From: Thalassotalea euphylliae
GTDB lineage: Bacteria > Pseudomonadota > Gammaproteobacteria > Enterobacterales > Alteromonadaceae
DNA length: 64,000 nucleotides
Reading direction: 5' to 3'
Assembly (NCBI RefSeq): GCF_003390375.1
Contig: NZ_QUOT01000001.1
Span: 2,108,001 to 2,172,000, forward strand
The notes beneath the pieces are model-generated. The model saw only the letters and a program-made list of their open reading frames with translations, was not told the DNA's origin and did not search any database. Below are positions 43,177-50,860 of the stretch, in pieces. How positions within the stretch are numbered: the first letter of the stretch is position 1; every line of letters starts with the position of its first letter. The translations under genes were made by a program, and so were the position numbers.

Positions 43177-45138
43177 ATGGCACACTTGCAACAAATCAGC
43201 GTGTATCCGATAAAATCAACGGCAGGTATTCAGTTATCATCCAGTTGGGTTGACCCAATTGGTTTACCTTACGACCGTCGCTTTGTAATTTGCGATCAAA
43301 ATGGCCAATTTATTACCGCCCGCACCCAGCCAAAATTATGTTTAGTGCAAGCTAACTTAACGCCAGATGGCCTGATGCTAACCGCGCCAGACATGCCCTT
43401 GTTAGCAGTGCGATATAGCCAGTGTCTTGACGAATACCAACATGTTACTGTGTGGGGCGATACGACTTTAGGCCAGCGCAGTCATGAAAGTGTTGACCAT
43501 TGGTTTAGTCAGTTTTTAGGGCAACCTTGTCACTTATTGTTCTTCGGTGAGCAATCTAATCGTCAGGTAAAAAACACCACCAATCCGGTCGCCTTTGCCG
43601 ACGGTTACCCTTTGCTATTAATCTCGCAAGCCTCGCTTGATGACTTAAATAGTCGCTTAAAGCAGCCAATTTCGATGCGCCAATTCCGCCCCAATATTGT
43701 TGTGCAAGACTGTGAGCCATTTGCAGAAGATACTTGGCGTCATATCCGCATTGGTGAAGTAGAATTTGAGCTAACCAAACCCTGCACCCGTTGTGTGTTT
43801 ACTACGGTCGATCCAGATACAGGTGAAAAACACAGTCAGTTAGAGCCATTAGCGACATTAAAAAGCTATCGCCAAATAGCCAAAGGCGATGTGTTATTTG
43901 GTCAAAACTTAATTCCGCTTAATCAAGGGCAAATTCGTTTTGGTGATCAAGTCACTGTTTTAGATCGCCAATCAGCCCCTGATTTCGTCAACGTGAAACC
44001 TGTCAGCCGCACCAGCTCAAAAAAACAAACCAGTGATAACAATCAAGTAGCGCAGTCAGCAACTATGGCAGAACAAGCTACGAATCCAGAACAAGCAAGC
44101 TTGGTTTGTCAGCATATTTACGAAGAAACCCATGATGTTAAAACCTTTGTTTTTGCTATTGCAAATAATGGCCAACTGCCGGATAACTTTGCCCACTACC
44201 AAGCGGGTCAACATTTGCCATTTAAACTAACCATTGAAGGGAAACAAGTTAATGCCATTTACACGCTAAGCTCGTCGCCAACGCGCAACCAGAGCTTAAC
44301 CATCACCGTTAAACGTGTACCTAATGGCAAAGTCTCCAACTTTTTGCACGATCACTTTAATGTTGGCGATGAAATTCAGGCCAAAGCACCGAATGGCAAG
44401 TTTCACTTAGGCAACATCAGCCAGCAACGGATTTTATTACTGAGTGCAGGCTCTGGTATTACCCCTATGTTGTCGATGCTAAAAACGCTAACCGACCAAT
44501 GCGATAACCGTGAAGTGATATTTTTCCATAGCGCCCGCAGTGAAAAAGACTTAATTGCCATGGATGAAGTCACGGCGTTAGCCAAGCAACACGGTAACTG
44601 CAAATTACACTGTACCTTGACGCAATCGGCCCAGCCCCAATGGCAAGACTTTCAAGGACACCTAAGCGCTGACATGCTGGCAGTGATCCCAGACATTGCG
44701 AACCTTGATGCTATGATCTGTGGCCCGCAAGGGTTTAGAGACAGTGCCAAAGCATTGCTAATGGCCGCCGGTTTGCCAGAGTCACAATTTCATTTTGAAA
44801 GTTTTGGCAAACGTCCGACCGATAAAAAACCTGCAACGGAGTCATTGGCTGAAGCAGCGGCTGCACAAGTCAATATTCGCTTCGAGTCATGGGATAAAGC
44901 TGTCGTAGGTAACACCAAGGAATCCGTATTAGATCAGGGTGAAGCGGCTGGGCTAATTATGTCTTACTCTTGTCGCGGCGGTATGTGTGGTAGCTGCAAA
45001 GTAAAACTGGACAGCGGAGAAGTGCGCCAGCTCGCCACCGATGGTTTAATGCCGGGCGAGCAAGAGCAAGGCTATATTCTTGCCTGTAGCTGCGTGCCAA
45101 AAACCGATATTGTCATCAGTAAAGCGCCAAGAAAGTAG
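43177..45138 (+). CDS. MOSC domain - ferredoxin reductase - 2Fe-2S ferredoxin fusion (YcbX-like)
   Basis: This 653-residue fusion has three parts. Residues about 1-260 are a MOSC N-terminal barrel plus MOSC domain (VYPIKSTAG, GLPYDRRFVI, RPNIVV). The molybdenum-binding Cys is probably C203 or C206 in KPCTRCVFTTVDPDTGE. After a linker at about 270-305, an FAD/NAD(P)H reductase module (about 306-540) has YTLSSSPT, LSAGSGITPMLSML and MICGPQGF. A 2Fe-2S ferredoxin ends the protein (C599, C604, C607 and C637). E. coli YcbX has only MOSC plus ferredoxin and draws electrons from CysJ to reduce N-hydroxylated compounds. Here a reductase is built in. It faces ybaK on the same strand. Confidence 0.9.
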   Translation: MAHLQQISVYPIKSTAGIQLSSSWVDPIGLPYDRRFVICDQNGQFITARTQPKLCLVQANLTPDGLMLTAPDMPLLAVRYSQCLDEYQHVTVWGDTTLGQRSHESVDHWFSQFLGQPCHLLFFGEQSNRQVKNTTNPVAFADGYPLLLISQASLDDLNSRLKQPISMRQFRPNIVVQDCEPFAEDTWRHIRIGEVEFELTKPCTRCVFTTVDPDTGEKHSQLEPLATLKSYRQIAKGDVLFGQNLIPLNQGQIRFGDQVTVLDRQSAPDFVNVKPVSRTSSKKQTSDNNQVAQSATMAEQATNPEQASLVCQHIYEETHDVKTFVFAIANNGQLPDNFAHYQAGQHLPFKLTIEGKQVNAIYTLSSSPTRNQSLTITVKRVPNGKVSNFLHDHFNVGDEIQAKAPNGKFHLGNISQQRILLLSAGSGITPMLSMLKTLTDQCDNREVIFFHSARSEKDLIAMDEVTALAKQHGNCKLHCTLTQSAQPQWQDFQGHLSADMLAVIPDIANLDAMICGPQGFRDSAKALLMAAGLPESQFHFESFGKRPTDKKPATESLAEAAAAQVNIRFESWDKAVVGNTKESVLDQGEAAGLIMSYSCRGGMCGSCKVKLDSGEVRQLATDGLMPGEQEQGYILACSCVPKTDIVISKAPRK

Positions 45139-45180
45139 TTAGCGACCCATTTATAGCGTTAAAAGTATAGTAACCAACAT

Positions 45181-45648
45181 ATGACCCCAGCAGTTACCTT
45201 TGCCAAACGCCAAAAACTGGCGTTTGAGCTTTTAGAATATCAACATGATGCCAATGCCAGCTCGTACGGGATGGAAGCGGTTGAAAAACTACAACTTCCC
45301 GCCGAAAGCGTATTTAAAACCTTAGTGGTGGAAACCGACCAAGGGCAACTGGTCGTCGCCATTATCCCAGTGAGTGAAAAACTTAGCCTAAAACTCATCG
45401 CCAAAGCAGCAAAAGCAAAAAAAGCCGTGATGGCAGATCCTGAGAAAGTGCAGCGCACCACAGGTTATGTACTTGGCGGTGTTAGCCCACTTGGACAGAA
45501 AAAGCGCCTACCAACCTTTATTGATAGCAGCGCTGAACAGCAAGCGAAAGTTTATGTCAGTGCCGGTCGTCGCGGCTTAGAAATTGGCATAGCGCCACAA
45601 GATTTAAAGAAATCGTTAAATGCGGGGTTTAGTGCGTTAATCGCATAG
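45181..45648 (+). CDS. ybaK: Cys-tRNA(Pro)/Cys-tRNA(Cys) deacylase, YbaK type
   Basis: YbaK hydrolyses Cys-tRNA(Pro) mischarged by prolyl-tRNA synthetase. At 155 residues the length is normal. The visible landmarks are the start region TFAKRQKLAFELLEYQHD, VFKTLVVETDQGQLVVAIIPVSE and the GYVLGGVSPLGQKKRLPTFID region with the conserved glycines. It begins 42 bases after the MOSC fusion, on the same strand, and converges with regA at a 7-base gap. Cotranscription with the MOSC gene is possible. Confidence 0.93.
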   Translation: MTPAVTFAKRQKLAFELLEYQHDANASSYGMEAVEKLQLPAESVFKTLVVETDQGQLVVAIIPVSEKLSLKLIAKAAKAKKAVMADPEKVQRTTGYVLGGVSPLGQKKRLPTFIDSSAEQQAKVYVSAGRRGLEIGIAPQDLKKSLNAGFSALIA

Positions 45649-45655
45649 AAATCTA

Positions 45656-46192
45656 TCAACTATTTACCGGCTTTTTGACCAGCTTACGCTGCAAGGTTCG
45701 ACGATGCATATTCAATTGGCGCGCAGTTGCCGAGACATTACCTTGGTTTTCTTGTAGCACACGTTGAATATACTCCCACTCAATGCGCTCAGGTGAGGTT
45801 AAGGTTTGCGCTGGATTAGGCAGATTATCCAAACAAAGCTGGTCATTCATCAAACCTAACACCGCCAAAAGCGAGCTAAGCTCAATTGGTTTGGGCAGGT
45901 AATCATCTGCGCCTGATTTTATCGCGGTTACTGTTGTAGCAATACTGGCATAGCCTGTTACCAAAATGATTTTACTATTCGGTAAAGCAGCGCGTACTTG
46001 GGTGATCATTGGCAGTGATGACTCACTGCCTAAGTTCATATCCAAAACCACCGCATCTGGCTGCCAACGCTGGCAGGTAGGTAGTAAGGCATCAAGCTGG
46101 TCGATATGCTCGACCTCAAACCCTTTGCGCGTTAGCTGGCGTGCTAATACTCCCGCAAAGGCAACATCATCTTCTAATAGTAATAATTTCAA
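45656..46192 (-). CDS. regA: redox response regulator, RegA/PrrA (ActR) type
   Basis: This 178-residue two-domain regulator has a receiver domain (phospho-Asp D51 in VVLDMNLG, Lys in LPKPIE) and a short C-terminal Fis-type helix-turn-helix. The latter, NVSATARQLNMHRRTLQRKL, closely follows the hallmark of the RegA family. In proteobacteria RegA directs genes for respiration, nitrogen and carbon metabolism in response to redox. It lies 69 bases past the regB stop on the same strand, so regB-regA is an operon with the sensor first. Gene symbol is by family. Confidence 0.9.
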   Translation of the reverse strand: MKLLLLEDDVAFAGVLARQLTRKGFEVEHIDQLDALLPTCQRWQPDAVVLDMNLGSESSLPMITQVRAALPNSKIILVTGYASIATTVTAIKSGADDYLPKPIELSSLLAVLGLMNDQLCLDNLPNPAQTLTSPERIEWEYIQRVLQENQGNVSATARQLNMHRRTLQRKLVKKPVNS

Positions 46193-46261
46193 ACACTTGC
46201 CTTTTTCGTTACCCTGCGGAGTTTATGATTGAAAAAATAGAACCTCATCAGTGACCAATGC

Positions 46262-47578
46262 TCAATGGCCAAGGGCCAACGCCTGACAAGGTAAAGTCAC
46301 TTGGCTACGTGAGCCGCTGGGTAAATTAAATAACTGTAATTGTCCAGCAAATCGTTCAATGGTGGCATTGGCTAACGCCAGCCCCATGCCCATACCTTGT
46401 GATTTACTGGCAACCTTCACTTGCCCTAATTGTGACAAGAGTTTGGGATCTATGCCTTGTCCTTGATCATCAATATTTATCACCACTTGCTGAGCGCTGA
46501 CACTCACATCAATGGTGATTTCATCCTGCTGATTAGCAAGGCTAGCATAGGCGGCATTTTCCAATAAATTGGTCAGTGACATTTGCAGATTAAAGTCGGT
46601 GGATAACACATAGTTCACGCACTCAGGTGCAACATTGAGTTGATAGCGAATATCGTTGCGGCTAATCCACCAATATTGCAAAGTCTGCTCAATAAAGTCA
46701 TCAATTGCGACCAGTTTCATATTGGCTGATTGATGGCTACGTACTTGCTGGGCAATGGTATGTACAGTTTGGTGACAAACATGAATTTGAGCACTGAGCT
46801 CGTCCACTAATCCCTGCTCATACGCTTGATTTTCCTTGAGTTCATCAACTAGCAAGCGTGCCGTCGATAACGGCGTTGCCAAACGATGCGTGGTATTCGC
46901 CCCCATGGTTGCCACTGACAATATTTGCTCATCTCTTAACTGCCGCTCACGCAGTTTTAGAATTTGTTTTTGCTGGCTAATAATCGCTTGCCGTTGCTGG
47001 GTAACAAACCAAGTCATCAATAAGGTGGAGATAACAAAAGTCAGCCACATACCAGACAAATGATTGGTAAAACTTTCCGATAAGTGTTCAAAATGAGCAG
47101 CATGCCCTTGCAGCATTAAGCCGGTATATATGGCAATTGCCAAGACAGCGACCAGCCAAGCAATGCGCCGCTTCATCTCCATGGCAGCAACAATTACTGG
47201 CAAATAAAGTACAAAAACGCCTGCATTACTTGCACCGCCATGCATTTGCAGCAACACACCGTAAAAACATAAATCGAGCACAAAAGGGAACAACGACCAT
47301 AGGTGATTAATAAGATCAGATTGGCTTTGCGCCGCTAGCTCGCGAACATCTAAGTATCGAGTCATTAACGCCAATAACAATGCATAGCCAGCGCAGATTC
47401 CCCAAACCATAGGATTGGTCGCATCTCCAAAGAAAAAAATGGCTACTAGGCAGGTCAACCAAAGTAGCCAAGGTAGAAAAAACCATGAGGTTTTTTGCGG
47501 AACTTTGTTTGGAACATAGTTCGGAACATGGTGCGGAGTGTTCCATGAAAAAAGAGCAGAAATCACTTGTGCCTTCAA
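46262..47578 (-). CDS. regB: redox sensor histidine kinase, RegB/PrrB type
   Basis: RegB is a membrane kinase that responds to quinone redox state. The 438 residues have about six N-terminal helices with the quinone-site-like motif GGASN (114-118). The H-box is ATMGANTTHRLATPLSTA with phospho-His H231. A Cys at 268 in IHVCHQTVH aligns by position with the redox-active Cys of RegB proteins. The ATPase domain has NLLENAAYAS, DDQGQGI and GMGMGLALA. The first 25 residues contain short VPN repeats, with matching direct repeats in the DNA (about 47505-47545). It precedes regA, and diverges from pxpA. Confidence 0.9.
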   Translation of the reverse strand: MKAQVISALFSWNTPHHVPNYVPNKVPQKTSWFFLPWLLWLTCLVAIFFFGDATNPMVWGICAGYALLLALMTRYLDVRELAAQSQSDLINHLWSLFPFVLDLCFYGVLLQMHGGASNAGVFVLYLPVIVAAMEMKRRIAWLVAVLAIAIYTGLMLQGHAAHFEHLSESFTNHLSGMWLTFVISTLLMTWFVTQQRQAIISQQKQILKLRERQLRDEQILSVATMGANTTHRLATPLSTARLLVDELKENQAYEQGLVDELSAQIHVCHQTVHTIAQQVRSHQSANMKLVAIDDFIEQTLQYWWISRNDIRYQLNVAPECVNYVLSTDFNLQMSLTNLLENAAYASLANQQDEITIDVSVSAQQVVINIDDQGQGIDPKLLSQLGQVKVASKSQGMGMGLALANATIERFAGQLQLFNLPSGSRSQVTLPCQALALGH

Positions 47579-47821
47579 TTAGGTAATCTATCAACTAAAG
47601 CCAGAGGCTAATCAAGCCACCGGCGTATTGCAAGTTTGCATAACATCACTAGCTAGCTGCTAGCTAAGTGTTAGCTATGCCCAAAATAACACTGGCTAGT
47701 CGATCGCTTTATTGGCCTTATTTTAATGTCCGTAGGCTGATATGAGAATGTGACAAATTGTCGCACCAAATGATGAATTGCGGTATAACCAAGAAACCAA
47801 TGATAGCGATGCAAACTCAGC

Positions 47822-48556
47822 GTGAAAAAAATTAAGCTTAACTGTGATTTAGGGGAAAGTTTCGGCCAGTGGACGATGGGCCGAGATGAGGCAGTTATGC
47901 CATTAATTGACGAGGCAAATATTGCTTGTGGTTTTCACGCTGGTGATCCTTTGGTTATGCAACAAACGGTCGCTTTGGCAGTGAAGCATCAAGTCAGTAT
48001 TGGTGCGCATCCGAGTTACCCAGATTTACAAGGCTTTGGTCGTCGCTCAATGGCGATGACGTCAGCAGAGCTTATCGCCCACTTGCACTATCAACTAGGG
48101 GCGTTGCAAGGCATCTGTCAGGTCAATAATACAAGCTTGGCATTTATTAAACCACACGGCGCACTCTACAACGATATGATGCGCGATATCGCCCTATTTA
48201 CAGCTATCTGCCGAGCTATCAGCCAGTTCGACCAAAACTTAGTGTTGGTGATACAAGCCTTACCTGATACATCAAAATGGCAAACAATTGCTGAGCAATT
48301 CCAGCTAACATTGCGTTTTGAAGCGTTTGCCGACCGCCATTATCAAGACAATGGCTTGTTGGTGCCACGTAGTGAAGCCAATGCGGTCATTACAGATGCT
48401 GAGCAAGCTCACAAAAGAATTAAGCAGCTAGCGGCAACAGGTCAACTACTCAGTATTAATGGCAAACCGTTAACACTGCAAGTTGACACCATTTGTGTGC
48501 ATTCTGATACAGACAACGCATTAGAAATTGCCAGCAAGTTAGCGAGCATTAACTAG
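47822..48556 (+). CDS. pxpA: 5-oxoprolinase subunit A (LamB/YcsF family)
   Basis: PxpA is the catalytic hydrolase-like subunit of ATP-dependent bacterial 5-oxoprolinase, which opens 5-oxoproline to glutamate. The 244 residues show the signature KIKLNCDLGESFG at the start, IACGFHAGDP, and GAHPSYPDLQGFGRR, with the later FIKPHGALYND and EAFADRHYQDNGLLVPR. The start is a GTG with only a weak ribosome site. The fused pxpBC gene follows after 76 bases, completing the complex. In its neighbourhood no transporter gene for oxoproline is obvious. Confidence 0.95.
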   Translation: MKKIKLNCDLGESFGQWTMGRDEAVMPLIDEANIACGFHAGDPLVMQQTVALAVKHQVSIGAHPSYPDLQGFGRRSMAMTSAELIAHLHYQLGALQGICQVNNTSLAFIKPHGALYNDMMRDIALFTAICRAISQFDQNLVLVIQALPDTSKWQTIAEQFQLTLRFEAFADRHYQDNGLLVPRSEANAVITDAEQAHKRIKQLAATGQLLSINGKPLTLQVDTICVHSDTDNALEIASKLASIN

Positions 48557-48632
48557 CCTCACAACCCTTTTACTACAAGCTTTATTAGGCTTTTGTTAGC
48601 CAAGTATAAAATCACTTTATAGGATTGAATTA

Positions 48633-50540
48633 ATGAATATCAGCGCAATCGAATTCGATTTTATCAGTGAAGACACTTTGCTATTGCGTTGGCCGGAAAA
48701 AGTGTGTCGTCAGCAACACAGACAAATTATCAAAGCTCAGCAACATTTAACCATTGAACTAAGTCAGTTTATTTCCGACACGTTAGTAAGCTTTAACTCA
48801 CTACTGATTTACTACCGCTACCCTCTGCTCTCTGCTAATCAACTTCAAACACTGTTCGAACAAGCATTGGCTAACCATGCAGAAGGCTGCGCCACTGCAC
48901 CGGAGCATGCAAATCCAGCAAGTGCCGATGATAAACCACTAGCGGGTAAGCAAATTAGTATTCCCACATACTATGACGAGCAAGCCGGTTGGGACTTAAC
49001 CGAGGTGATGCAAACCACGGGACTAAGCCAACAGGCGATAATCGCCAAACACAGTGAACCTGACTATTATGCCTATGCCCTAGGGTTTACGCCGGGCTTT
49101 GCCTATCTCGCCAGCCTAGACTCGCAACTGCAACTGCCCAGAAAAGCGATCCCTCGCAAACAAATGCCAGCAGGTGCAGTTGCCATTGCAGGTGAACAAA
49201 CTGCGGTATACCCAGATACAACTCCAGGAGGCTGGCATATTATCGGGCAATGTCCCGTGCCGCTTTATCAAGTGACGGATACCGGCATCGAAAGTGTTAT
49301 CAAAGTGGGAGATAGTGTTCGCTTCACGCCAATTGACCGCGCTGAATTTATTGCACTTGGCGGTACGCTAGCAAAAGCACAAGAGTCAATAGCTAGTCCA
49401 TTAAGCGAGGATCTCACCAACTCAACATTAAATACTTCACCGCCAGAAAAGAGCCTTAGCGCGAATAGCAGTCAACAGCACACGCCACTACTGCACTCGC
49501 AACTACTAGACAAGCCATTACTGACAATCAACAAAGGCGCAGCTCGCGTTAGTTTGCAAGACTTAGGGCGCAAACATTGCAGCCAGTATGGCGTAAGCCC
49601 ATCTGGTGCTGCTGATGAATATGCGTTGATGACAGCCAACCAATTACTAGGTAATGCCTGCTTTGAAGCGGCACTGGAAATACTACTCGGTGATGTTGAA
49701 ATCGTATTCCATCAAACATGCGAGCTCGTGGTCGCAGCTGTTGGTGATGAACAGCCACTCACGTTAAATAATGAAGCCAAGCCAGTGTGGCAAAGGCTCG
49801 GCATTCAAGCAGGAGATACCCTGACTATTGCGCCACTTAAGCAAGGTAATTACGCCTACCTGAGTATCAAAGGCGGTTTTGCTATTAGCCCATGGTTTGA
49901 AAGTGCGGTACCTAAACTTAATGCACCAATAGTGAGTGAGTATTTTGCCGCTCAGCCATCTGCTAAAGCCGAACCTGACCTTGCTCAACAAGTTGATTCT
50001 CAAGTTACTGCTAAGATAGCGGCTCAACCTGTCAAAAATCAGCGCAGCTATTCAACCTTTTATCCGCATCAAGGGCTGATGAGTGAGCAAGAGCAACCTT
50101 TTATCGCCAGATTTATACCAAACCAAACATGGCAACACTTAATGGATGAACAGCAAGACGAATTGCTTAACCAAGTATTCACGATTGATATCAGCTCAAA
50201 CAAAATGGGTTATCGCCTTAATGGCCAAGGATTTGTGAACACATCAACTAACAGCCAATCTGCATACCAAGCTTTGGGTGACAGCGCAGGCACAATTTCC
50301 AAACCAGTCACTTATGGTCAAATTCAGCTACCAAGCGCAGAACAATGGATTGTGTTAATGAAAGATAGGCAGACCATCGGCGGCTACCCAAGTATCGGCA
50401 ACGTGATGAAAACCGATCTGTTTCGTCTCGCCCAATTAAAGCCGAATCACCCTGTGCGTTTTCAGCCAATTTCGCTGGCGCAAGCGCAAGTGCAACTCGC
50501 CGCTTTTTATCAGCGTTTTGGTAACTTGTCAGAAAACTAA
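48633..50540 (+). CDS. pxpBC: 5-oxoprolinase subunits B and C fused (KipI-KipA)
   Basis: This 635-residue protein joins PxpB (KipI-like, about residues 1-240, with YALGFTPGFAYL and IPRKQMPAGAVAIAGEQTAV) to PxpC (KipA-like, about 295-635, with GAARVSLQDLGRKH, GVSPSGAADEYALMTANQL and the C-terminal TIGGYPSIGNV). A Ser/Thr/Pro-rich linker of about 55 residues separates them. These two subunits are separate genes in E. coli and B. subtilis; fusions are common elsewhere. Together with PxpA it forms cytoplasmic 5-oxoprolinase. A Lys/Pro/Ala-rich insertion at about 430-460 in the PxpC part is unusual. Confidence 0.93.
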   Translation: MNISAIEFDFISEDTLLLRWPEKVCRQQHRQIIKAQQHLTIELSQFISDTLVSFNSLLIYYRYPLLSANQLQTLFEQALANHAEGCATAPEHANPASADDKPLAGKQISIPTYYDEQAGWDLTEVMQTTGLSQQAIIAKHSEPDYYAYALGFTPGFAYLASLDSQLQLPRKAIPRKQMPAGAVAIAGEQTAVYPDTTPGGWHIIGQCPVPLYQVTDTGIESVIKVGDSVRFTPIDRAEFIALGGTLAKAQESIASPLSEDLTNSTLNTSPPEKSLSANSSQQHTPLLHSQLLDKPLLTINKGAARVSLQDLGRKHCSQYGVSPSGAADEYALMTANQLLGNACFEAALEILLGDVEIVFHQTCELVVAAVGDEQPLTLNNEAKPVWQRLGIQAGDTLTIAPLKQGNYAYLSIKGGFAISPWFESAVPKLNAPIVSEYFAAQPSAKAEPDLAQQVDSQVTAKIAAQPVKNQRSYSTFYPHQGLMSEQEQPFIARFIPNQTWQHLMDEQQDELLNQVFTIDISSNKMGYRLNGQGFVNTSTNSQSAYQALGDSAGTISKPVTYGQIQLPSAEQWIVLMKDRQTIGGYPSIGNVMKTDLFRLAQLKPNHPVRFQPISLAQAQVQLAAFYQRFGNLSEN

Positions 50541-50751
50541 TTGCTTAAACTTAGTTAACCGCCTGCTTTAAAAGTCTCTGTAATCTTCCGTTAACGAGCG
50601 TCTTACGCCGACAATACCTAACCTCAAGATTCACTTGGTATCAAGGGTATTAACCAACGCTTAGACCTCAAGAACCACAAACTACTCATTAACATCATAT
50701 TTACACTTATTTACATTAATTTAGGTGGAATCGAGTAACATTATTCGCGAA

Positions 50752-50766
50752 TGATACTAATTATCA
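50752..50766. promoter_or_regulatory. Fur box upstream of the TonB-dependent receptor gene
   Basis: TGATACTAATTATCA matches the 7-1-7 Fur consensus TGATAATNATTATCA at all but one defined position, and lies within the larger palindrome 50750-50768. It sits about 95 bases before the receptor start, in a 320-base gap with no other gene. Repression by iron-bound Fur is strongly suggested. Confidence 0.85.
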
Positions 50767-50860
50767 TTTAACAACAAGTACGTGACGGATTACTGCACCA
50801 GTTAGTGAACTGAATTAATCCTCGCTTTCCCCTCGGATAATAAGCATTAAAAGGAATATT

